The position numbers and the translations under genes are program-made. This document shows, in pieces, positions 34,158 through 42,554 of a DNA stretch of 64,000 nt. The notes under the pieces are model-generated. The model saw only the letters and a list, made by a program, of their open reading frames with translations, had not been told where the DNA came from and searched no databases. Source of the stretch: Pyropia yezoensis (taxonomy: Eukaryota > Rhodophyta > Bangiophyceae > Bangiales > Bangiaceae); the NCBI GenBank assembly GCA_009829735.1, contig CM020618.1, positions 27,132,894 to 27,196,893 on the forward strand, in the 5' to 3' direction. The first letter of the stretch is position 1. Every line of letters starts with the position of its first letter.

Positions 34158-35014
34158 CACGCCTAGTTAAGGTGTGCATCATTGGCTTCTTAACAGTTTC
34201 TTATTCAAAAAGACGTGCAGCCCTGGGACTGGCCATGAAGAAACTTGGTGAGTTTTTCGTGCCCCCAATTTTCACACGACGCCACAGAGGCCATGATGGG
34301 CGGTTGCGCACGGCACTGCCGCCGCACGCACATGGATCTTGAGCTTCGGCGTCCCCTTCCGTTATGCGTCCGCCCCTATCGCCGCGCGGTTTCCGCTTCC
34401 GCCCCCCCCTCGAATCCACCAATTTTCCACCTCCTTTCGCAAAAATTCTCGGGCGTGGCTGGATGCCCGGCAAGCACGGAAGACGCCGAGGACCCTACAA
34501 CCGCCTGAGGTTGTAGATGCGCAGTGGCGGGATGATCGTCCCCCCCCGGTCCGCGAAACGACGCCGCGGGCGCCGGACCCACCCCTGCTTGACCTCCCCA
34601 ACCTTTGGCGTGATGGTTAGTGGGCATTCGGGGGGTGCGCCGGGCGCGGGGAGGGGGCTTTGAGCTGTGTGAGAAAGGAGCTGGTGGGGAGGGTGGCACA
34701 TCGCTACGGTGGAGTGGGTGGTTGGAGCAGCCATTCCTTGAGAAAAGGTTGACTCTTTACTGTCGGTTCTCTTCCATTCTTTTCTATTCTGACCTGCCGC
34801 ACACGGCCTCGAGAACGGGTGCATGTGAACGCGTGTGCATTCTTCGAACTCTTCAGGCTTTAAGGAAGCGAAGTACATGACACCTCGCCTTGGGGCCAAT
34901 GCAGTGCAAGAATTGCTTTGCCAAGCGATCGAACCGACCTTAGTAGGTCAATGAGAAGACGAGGTGGCCCTTGAAGCCCAGGATGCACAAAAAACGTCGT
35001 TTTAACTAGGCGTG
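34158..35014. mobile_element. Short inverted-repeat element (857 bp), non-autonomous
   Basis: Left end CACGCCTAGTTAAGGTGTG then CATCATTGGCTTC; right end (reverse complement) CACGCCTAGTTAAAACGACG then a T-run, GTGCATCCTGGGCTTC. The outer 13 bp are identical and the inner part is alignable over about 35-45 bp. GGG flanks both sides, consistent with but not proof of a 3-bp target duplication. The left 350 bp resemble 45832-46200 and the right 270 bp resemble 58290-58593, the two ends of the gene-bearing element. No ORF of its own is supported. Confidence 0.6.
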
Positions 35015-35923
35015 GGGCGGCCTCCGGGGTGCCCTCGTGGCTGGCTCGGCCAAGCCATATTTGTGGCTGTATGCTCACATTTTGTTACATTCTGGTGCAC
35101 CGTGGGAATTATCAGTTGTGGGCACGGGCTCGCTCTTGTGTGGTTCTTGACTATGTGTGCGAACAGAAGGCTCGTTAGCAGAGCGGAGGTCTCAATTTGC
35201 GCGAAGTAGGGTTGCATGGACCTGTGGCTCTGCCCTCATCCCAGAGCACTGCAAAGATGTGCAGTCCGTGCACCACAGCTGCCGATGCCGCACACTCCGC
35301 GGCGCATGCCGGCGGCCGGAGCGGCCTGACCCACAGTGCCAGTGGGACTGTTCGAAGCGCAGTTTCGACGGTGCGCGCTTCTGCAGTGTGGGTGGGGCGC
35401 GTTGGAGCCGGTGACAACTCTGAACCAGCGCGGGGCTATGGGTAGAGTGGCGAAGCATGTGGCGGTGGCGACGTCAGCGAAGGCGGCAGCGTGCTTGGGT
35501 AGGCGGCGTGCAGGCAAGAGCCAACGGGCTGCACTGTACAAGGATGTGAGGAAATGTGGCGCACCTGGCCTCGTGGTGAGGACAAGCTAGGGATGATAAG
35601 GGAGCATGACGTCGTCGTGTGCAGGCTTGGGACCGGCTTGGGGGTGGAGCAATCACCATGTCATATGGGAGTTGGTGGGGGGGCCGCAAGTGGAGGGGGC
35701 AGGAATGGGGCGGCGGGCGCAACGTCTAATGGGTGAGGCTTCACAGTACAGGGCGTGGGGAGAAGACGATTTCGAAACTGGGCATGGGGGAGCTCGCCGT
35801 CGTAACGGCGGTGGTGGCGACCTTGTCGGCAGCGGTGGCGACCGCCTGTTTTTGGTGGGGTCCATTCTCTCGCGACGACTATGCGGCGTTGACTCATTAG
35901 TCACGGAGTGGGCGACTGCTGCA
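35015..35923. other. Spacer left of RT3, no gene seen
   Basis: Overlapping short frames on both strands only. Before RT3 inserted, this was continuous with 45270-45831. Confidence 0.45.
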
Positions 35924-35928
35924 GACTG

Positions 35929-36396
35929 TGTGGCAGTATTGACCCCCAGGTAGGGGGCTACACGTGCCATGCAAGGGGCGGCAGGCCACTAGCCTCATCC
36001 GTTCCTCCCCCTGCATTTGGGTCCATATTCCCTAAGTTTGGGATAGTTAGCTTAGTAGTAAATCCAACTTGGATTTGAGGGTTTTCTGCATTTATCGTCT
36101 TGAATTTTCGTGTGGCCCGGTGGGCAGGTGCTGGGGTGGGAGATTCTGAGTGGCGAGATTCTGAGTGGACCCTGGGGGGATAAGGGGAGGGACAGCGGGG
36201 CTTGGCCCTGCTTCCCAGTCCCGACCAAGAAACTGTTGGACCACACACCATCCTCTTGTTTGTCGGTGGGGGGTTTGCCCCACAACAGGGACAGAGTGTG
36301 TGCGACTTGCACTTCTTCCGGTTCCCCCGACACGGGAGGCAGCCCTTGCACACCGCCCCAACTTGGGTGCCGTGTGTGCATGTGGTTTTTGCCACA
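35929..36396 (+). repeat. RT3 5' LTR
   Basis: 468 bp, TGTGGCAGTATTGACC to TTTTTGCCACA. Confidence 0.92.
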
Positions 36397-36398
36397 TT

Positions 36399-36416
36399 TG
36401 GTGGAGCAGCAGGGGA
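36399..36416 (+). other. RT3 primer-binding site
   Basis: TGGTGGAGCAGCAGGGGA two bases after the 5' LTR, identical to RT2 and RT4b. Confidence 0.75.
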
Positions 36417-36515
36417 CAGAGGTAAACTTTATCTCCGGGTGCACTCGGGTGTAGGGGGCCCTCTGTCTCAGAGGAACGGTGGACTTTGACCGTGTCATAC
36501 GGATCGTCAGCCAAC

Positions 36516-38463
36516 ATGGCTAGTTCGGACCCCCCGTCGTCCGGGGAGTACACGGGTGACGCACGTACTTCAGTGCCTTTGAATACTGGTGAGACACAGG
36601 TGGGTTTACCTGGGGTCGCAGAGGGACTAGAGGTCCCTCAAGCCAGCAGGACTGGAAGTACGGGCGGGCAACAGGCCACCCCGACTCAGTCGGGAGTTCA
36701 CTCGGGTGACACTTGTGATGTGGGTGGGCCGAAGTCTGGCCACCGTGTGGTATACTCAACGGGAACGTCCCAAGGGGTGAGGACTGTCCCCGCGGGTTCC
36801 ACTCGGGTTGGAGCCAACTTTGGCCTGGAGTCGTCGCCAACTAGGCTTTCGGAGGACGGCGGACCTCCGTTGGTCGGCGATGGGCCCCGCGCCCATGCTC
36901 CCGGTTGAGACCCCTGAGGAACGTGGTTACCCCTCAGGTGGACTCCCGGAGGCGGACCGAGACTCAAATGGAGTCGTCAATCCACTCCTCGCGGAAACTG
37001 TCCGTCGGGAGGCGACCAATGTGTTGCGGCAGACTTTGCCGGACCTGGTGGTCACGATGACGAATACTATTCTGAATCAGATTGTGGCGAGTTTGCCAGA
37101 TGGCCTTAATGTCCAAACCGGATTGGGGCTTTCGAGCCCGCAGGCGCAGGGGGAATCCCCCCTTACGCCTATCTCTGGTCGCCCCGAACTGGGGGCGACA
37201 CCTGTGACTCCCAACGAGGGAGCCACACCATACTCGGTGGGGCGTACGCCCTTCACGGGGGAGTTCCCCCCGGAAGCGCCGGCGGCTACACCAAGCGCGC
37301 CGCGCCGGACTACAGGCACTGAGAGTGAGCTTACCCCAGTGCCACAGCGGCTGTTCCCTCAACGTGAGGTGCCGCCCAAGATCCAGGTAGCCAACCCGGT
37401 CTACCAGAGGATCTTTGACTGTGAGACCTACGCCCTCCACAACAAGTCGGTGGCGTATGGTCCTGACCAGGCCCGAGCCATGGGCCGTGCCAAGAAGAAT
37501 GCACTTCATTCTTTTGGGCACAAAGCGGAGTGGGACGGAACTCCCCCCCTCCGTGTCTTTGAGTTCCTACGTCGTTTCACAAAAGCCTGTGACGACAATG
37601 CCATAAGTGAAGGCATGGCTTTTTACATGCTACAGGAGTTTACGAAGGGCGACCTACGGACAGAACTTATGTCCGTCATGCCCAGCTCCTCAAGTGGAGG
37701 CGCTGGGGAGGTGACGTCCTATTTGGAGCTCGTCAACTGGTTGTTGAGAGCCATGGTTGATGAGGCAGCGTTGGCTTCTCAAGTCGAGGAGTTTACGCAA
37801 GCCCATCAGGAAGAGGCGGAGGACGAGTTGTCCTTTGCGGAGCGAGTCCGTAAGCTCAACAATCTTTGTGGGTTTCTTCATCCACAAGCTGTGGTGAAGA
37901 GTCGGTTTGTGGAGGGACTCCATTGGTCAGTCCGGATGGAGACCCGGGAGCATAACACTGCCCGGGCGACCCTGGCCGAGTTGGCCAGGTTCGCCTACCG
38001 CAGAGGTGAGGCCTACCGCAAGTTGCGGGAGGAACAACGCCAGGAGCGTCAGGCCGAGTTGGCCAAGGAACGGGAGGAGGCGCGCCAGGCCAGAGAGTTG
38101 AGAGAGGCACGCCGAATCCGCAATGAGAGGGTGGTAGCTGCCGTGGGAACTTCCCAGGGTATCCCTTCGTCTTCCCCAGTTGGGAAGACCTCTCCCGGAA
38201 CGGACCATCGGTGTTGGAACTGCAACTCCGATGGTCACTGGGCATATGATTGCCCCAAGTTGAGTAAACGCCTCCAACAACTTGTTAGGAATGCGAGTAA
38301 AAAGTCGGCTACGAACGAAGTACGTTCACGCCGCGAGGGTGGGTCTCGACCGGTCGTCGCGGTCGCCACAACCTCGGCGGAGGAGGCGGACACGTCGTCC
38401 TCGGACTCGTCGTCTTCCTCCCCGCCCTCAGATTCGGACGCCAAGTCGGCGGGAAACGAATGA
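36516..38463 (+). pseudogene. RT3 gag with 1-nt frameshift
   Basis: Almost identical to RT2 gag. At 36884-36888 RT3 reads GGGCCCCGCG where RT2 reads GGGCTCGCG: one extra base, which ends the N-terminal frame 20 nt later at 36908. The rest, from about codon 125 on, is intact in the next frame: gag helical core, Glu/Arg coiled-coil region and CCHC knuckle CWNCNSDGHWAYDC. Full length without the insertion would be about 649 codons. The stop TGA 38461 overlaps the protease ATG (ATGA). Confidence 0.85.
38451..38457 (+). promoter_or_regulatory. Candidate -1 frameshift heptamer GGGAAAC (RT3)
   Basis: In gag frame G GGA AAC, then GAA TGA. Slippage by -1 enters the protease frame, which is open here. 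The pattern is X XXY YYZ; GGGAAAC is a known slippage heptamer in betaretroviral gag-pro overlaps. Confidence 0.6.
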
Positions 38464-39404
38464 CCGTTGGGGCTGGTCGTCCGAAGCTTACAACGGCAGC
38501 CTCGGCCAAGTGGGCCAGGAGGACGAACCAACCGTGCCGGATGCTGCGGCGACCTAAGGGAGTCCGCCCACCTCGGGTAGGACTCCCCAAGAACGTAAAC
38601 CCACGTCGGGTCATCGCGGTGCTGACGGGTGAGAACTTCCAGGTGGCTGGACGGGTGCAACTTGCCCCCGGCCGCGACTGTTGTGCCCGTATCGTACTTG
38701 ATACCGGGTCAGGAGCCTCCTTGATACGCAAGTCGCTATTACCAAAGGAGGTGAAGCTCCAACGCTGGAGGTCCAAAGCTGACCATATGATTGACATCAA
38801 TGGTGGGGTACTTCCCATCGTTGGTGCCGTGACCCTACCAACTAGGTTGGGGACCCATGAGGTCCACGTGACCTATGGTGTAGTTGAGAATATATCGGTA
38901 CCCCTGCTTCTGGGTACCCCTTATGTTGTTACACAAGTGCCTTTGATTTGTGGCCCTGAGTACTGGGTCAGGTTGATGAATGGGGAGACTATCCCCATCC
39001 TTGGTAAGGGAAAGTCTGTGGCTCCTGTGACAGTCTCACAGTCGAAGCCTGTTTGCTTTGTGAGTGAAGGGTTTACTGCTACCCTGCGTCTAGCCCGTAA
39101 AGTCACGTTGCCCCCCAACTCGGTGGCGCACGTTGACGTTGTAACTGATTATACGGGGAACGGGTTGGTGCACCCTCACCCCCGAGTTGCTCGCAAGCAC
39201 CAAGTGCATGTTGTCCTTGGCACGATGGACTCCGAAGCCGGAGTCCCGTGGAGGATACAGGTGATGAACCTGAGCTCGTCGCCCCAGTACTTCAAGTCGG
39301 GAGCCAAGTTTGGCTATATCGACCAACACGAGGGACCGGTAGTAGCGGTCACCCTCAACGCGGGCGCAAGTAGCGACCCAAAGTCCGAAAAGGAGAAGGA
39401 TTAA
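38460..39404 (+). CDS. RT3 aspartic protease
   Basis: 314 codons. Basic N-terminal linker, active site VLDTGSGASLIRKSLLP, then hydrophobic VPLLLGTPYVV typical of the second half of retropepsin-like folds. It is reached either by -1 slippage at GGGAAAC or by restart at the ATGA overlap. It ends with a charged tail and TAA 39402-39404. That TAA lies in the same frame as the downstream reverse transcriptase ORF, with 30 nt in between and no other stop. Protease may therefore be joined to pol by stop-codon readthrough, or the stop may be a mutation. Confidence 0.85.
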   Translation: MTVGAGRPKLTTAASAKWARRTNQPCRMLRRPKGVRPPRVGLPKNVNPRRVIAVLTGENFQVAGRVQLAPGRDCCARIVLDTGSGASLIRKSLLPKEVKLQRWRSKADHMIDINGGVLPIVGAVTLPTRLGTHEVHVTYGVVENISVPLLLGTPYVVTQVPLICGPEYWVRLMNGETIPILGKGKSVAPVTVSQSKPVCFVSEGFTATLRLARKVTLPPNSVAHVDVVTDYTGNGLVHPHPRVARKHQVHVVLGTMDSEAGVPWRIQVMNLSSSPQYFKSGAKFGYIDQHEGPVVAVTLNAGASSDPKSEKEKD

Positions 39405-39434
39405 GCCAAGTCGGCCGCCTCTCCTCGGCCCCAT

Positions 39435-42400
39435 GTGAACATGGAGGGTGTCCCCCCCAGGTTGAGTGTTCAAGTTGAACGCCTCTTGGACCAATATCAC
39501 AAGTTGTGGGATGGTCAATTGGGACTCATGAGAGCCACCCAACACCGGATCGAGTTGAAGCCCGGTGCACTCCCTATACGCCAACAACCGTATAGGGGAG
39601 GACCCCGTTCAAGGGCCCTCGTTAAGGAGCAAGTTGCTCGCATGGAGGCCCTCGATGTGATCGAGGCCAGCAACGCCGAGTGGGCGAGTCCGGTGGTCAT
39701 CGTCCCCAAAGTTGATGGGACCCCCCGGTTCTGTATCGACTACCGTAATCTCAACGAGAGCACGGTGAAGGACAGTTATCCCCGACCTAGGATGGACGAC
39801 TGTCTGGACTCTCTGGGGGAGGCAAACGTGTTCTCTACCCTGGACTGTAACGCGGGGTACTGGCAAATTCCCATTGCCCCGGAGGACAGGCATAAAACTA
39901 CCTTTACCTGTCACTGTGGTACCTACCAGTGCAAGCGTCTACCGTTTGGTCTGTGTAACGCGCCGGCAACTTTCCAGCGCGCTATGGGCATGATTCTGGC
40001 CGGAGTACGGTGGCAGATCTGTCTTGTGTCCCAAGACGATATCATTGTGTTCTCCCGAAGTCCGGAGGAACACATTGGCGATCTTGGCCAGGTGTTCAAG
40101 CTACTTGCTGACGCCGGTGTGTCACTGAAGGCGAGTAAGTGCCACCTCTTCACTCAAGAGGTGGAGTACTTGGGACATGTTGTCCGTCCGGGGCGTCTCA
40201 GTGTGAACGAGAAGAACTTGAGGGCCATCCGTAAGGCTCAGTACCCCCGGACCCAGACCCAGATGAGGAGCTTCCTCGGGATGTGTAACGTGTACCGACG
40301 TTTCACCAAGGGCTTCGCCAAGGTGGCGAAGCCGTTGAATGAGTTAGTGAGCTCAACGCTACCGAAGAACCTGCCTCCCCCAAGTCGGGTGGAGCAGGAA
40401 TCCTTTGAGACTCTTCGGGGCCTTCTACTGAAGCCCCCCATCTTGGCTATTCCCAGGTTGGGAGGCCACTACATCCTGGATGTGGACGCTAGCTACGACC
40501 AACTTGGTTGTGTGTTGCTTCAGCAGCAGCCGGACAAGGAGTACTTGCCGGTGGGATACTTCAGTAAGGGGCTGAACTCGGCCGAGAAGAACTACGGAGT
40601 CACCGAGTTGGAAGGACTCGAAGTGGTGTGGGCGGTGACGTCACTTCGTCACTACCTAGAGGGTGAGAAGTTCCTCATCCGCTGTGACCACCGCGCTTTG
40701 CAGTTCATCTTTGAGACGGACTGTACGAACACTCGTCTGAATCGGTGGAGGGTGCGACTGGCACCCTTCAAGTTTGATATTGAGTACCGACCTGGCAGGC
40801 AACATGCCCTTGCCGACGGCCTCTCTCGGGTACCTACCGAGGGGCTGGACACTAACCCAGTCGATGAGGACATCCCCATCGTGGGGGTAGTCACGCGCTC
40901 GGGGCAGGCGTTGAACCCCGAGGCGCCAGGGAACAAGAAGTACTTGCCCCTGTCCCTGGACGAGGTGGTGAAGGCCCAGGCCGAGGATCCCTTCTGCAAG
41001 TCGCAGAGGGATACACTGGATACAGTGGTGCAGACGCGTTTCTTTCTGGGAGACGATGGCCTCTTCATGAGGAGGGGGATATTCCAAGGGACTGAACAAC
41101 TTGTCGTCCCCGCATCCCTCAAGGACAGTATCCTTGAGAGGGAGCACAACGCTCCCACGGGTGGACATCTGGGGTCTAGTAAACTGTACCAGACCCTCAG
41201 GACCAGGTACTACTGGCCGTCCATGGTGGTGGACATCTACAGTTGGGTGGCTGCCTGCATAAGTTGTGCACAGAACCGTCTGATGGAACGGCGGCCTAGT
41301 ACGGCTATGCTATTGTTCCCGGCCAAGGAGCCCTTCGCCGCGTTGGCGATGGACATCCTTGGGCCACTGCCAGTGACCGAGGAGGGCAACCAGTACCTCC
41401 TGGTCATCTGTGACCGCTTCACGAAACTTACGCGAGCGATCCCACTGGCAGAGATCAAGGCCATGTCGGTCGTTTCAGCCTTCCTAGATCACTGGGTTGC
41501 CGCGTATGGCATCCCAGATAGTACACTATCGGATAATGGACCGCAATTTGCGTCTGTACTGTTTCAGGGAGTGCCGGATATGTTGGGGGTTAAGGCAAAC
41601 TATGCCACCCCCTACCACCCACAAACTAATGGGCAGGTGGAGCGCTTCAACAAAACTATTGTTAGGCAGCTGCGCCACTATGTGAGTGAGCACGTGAAGA
41701 CGTGGGACCAATACATTTCTATTCTTACTACTGCCTACAATTCGCAAGTTCACTCATCTGCCGGGGAAGTACTCCTCGCTTTTGTGACCCCCCGTCGCGT
41801 GCGGTCTATTGCCGTGCGGTGGTCGCTCCCAACTAGGGAGGATGGTGGCAGTACGCCTACTCCTACTGAGAGTAAGGCGGAGCTCGCCGCTAGGCTTGAA
41901 AACCTCATCCCTAAAGTCAGGGCTGAGATGGACAACGCACAAAAGCGCTATAAGCGTACCTTTGACAAAAAGGTGCGCAATGCTAAACATGTCCCCGAGC
42001 AGGGTGACTGGGTGCTGGTACACTCGCACACCCCAACTGGGGGTAAGCTGGTATTCCAGACGAAGGGACCGTACCAGGTCCTTCGTACTGATGGGCGGCG
42101 CTTCACCATCGAAAGTGACGATGGGGTCCGCACAGTGAACGGACAGGACGTGGTCAAAGTTGCACCACCGCCTGCAGGCGACGCAGCTTGGGCGCGTGCT
42201 TTGGAAGCGTGGCGCCTCCCCTCACTGCCTGCGGCCAAACAGGGCCCGCAGGAGTACGTGTTCGATAAGTTCATCGACCACGGATGGGATGAAGACACTG
42301 ACCGCCTCATGTTGAGGGTGCGTTGGTTTGGCTACAAAGCCAAGGACGATACGTGGGAGTATGTGGAGGACCTTCCTGCTGAGAAGGTCCGGGCGTACAG

Positions 42401-42443
42401 TGCCCGGAATGAGATAGACCCTAACAGCCCTCCCTCAACGTGA
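39435..42443 (+). CDS. RT3 reverse transcriptase-RNase H-integrase-chromodomain polyprotein, intact
   Basis: 1002 codons without lesion. Reverse transcriptase: FCIDYRNLNE (residues 99-108), TLDCNAGYWQIP, PFGLCNAPATFQ and catalytic SQDD (199-202), where Ser occupies the usual Tyr position. RNase H: LDVDASYDQLG (348-358), ELEGLE, RCDHRAL (417-) and ADGLSR (460-). Integrase: zinc finger H571, H578, C608, C611; catalytic D640 (MDILGPLP), D700 (SDNGPQF) and E736 (NGQVERF), a D-D-35-E spacing. A GPYQVL motif precedes a chromodomain-like segment (EYVFDKFIDHGW, RVRWFGY, DDTWEYVEDLP), expected to guide integration to chromatin marks. This is the best candidate for active replication enzymes in the window. 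Confidence 0.95.
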   Translation: MNMEGVPPRLSVQVERLLDQYHKLWDGQLGLMRATQHRIELKPGALPIRQQPYRGGPRSRALVKEQVARMEALDVIEASNAEWASPVVIVPKVDGTPRFCIDYRNLNESTVKDSYPRPRMDDCLDSLGEANVFSTLDCNAGYWQIPIAPEDRHKTTFTCHCGTYQCKRLPFGLCNAPATFQRAMGMILAGVRWQICLVSQDDIIVFSRSPEEHIGDLGQVFKLLADAGVSLKASKCHLFTQEVEYLGHVVRPGRLSVNEKNLRAIRKAQYPRTQTQMRSFLGMCNVYRRFTKGFAKVAKPLNELVSSTLPKNLPPPSRVEQESFETLRGLLLKPPILAIPRLGGHYILDVDASYDQLGCVLLQQQPDKEYLPVGYFSKGLNSAEKNYGVTELEGLEVVWAVTSLRHYLEGEKFLIRCDHRALQFIFETDCTNTRLNRWRVRLAPFKFDIEYRPGRQHALADGLSRVPTEGLDTNPVDEDIPIVGVVTRSGQALNPEAPGNKKYLPLSLDEVVKAQAEDPFCKSQRDTLDTVVQTRFFLGDDGLFMRRGIFQGTEQLVVPASLKDSILEREHNAPTGGHLGSSKLYQTLRTRYYWPSMVVDIYSWVAACISCAQNRLMERRPSTAMLLFPAKEPFAALAMDILGPLPVTEEGNQYLLVICDRFTKLTRAIPLAEIKAMSVVSAFLDHWVAAYGIPDSTLSDNGPQFASVLFQGVPDMLGVKANYATPYHPQTNGQVERFNKTIVRQLRHYVSEHVKTWDQYISILTTAYNSQVHSSAGEVLLAFVTPRRVRSIAVRWSLPTREDGGSTPTPTESKAELAARLENLIPKVRAEMDNAQKRYKRTFDKKVRNAKHVPEQGDWVLVHSHTPTGGKLVFQTKGPYQVLRTDGRRFTIESDDGVRTVNGQDVVKVAPPPAGDAAWARALEAWRLPSLPAAKQGPQEYVFDKFIDHGWDEDTDRLMLRVRWFGYKAKDDTWEYVEDLPAEKVRAYSARNEIDPNSPPST

Positions 42444-42554
42444 GGGAAGGCCGAGCAACAGTGCCAAGAGAGTGCTTCAAGTCGAAGTGGTACGCAGAGT
42501 GGCTTTTAACTACAGCCCTAACCCTCACACTCTCACAACAAAGGCAGCTGCCAA

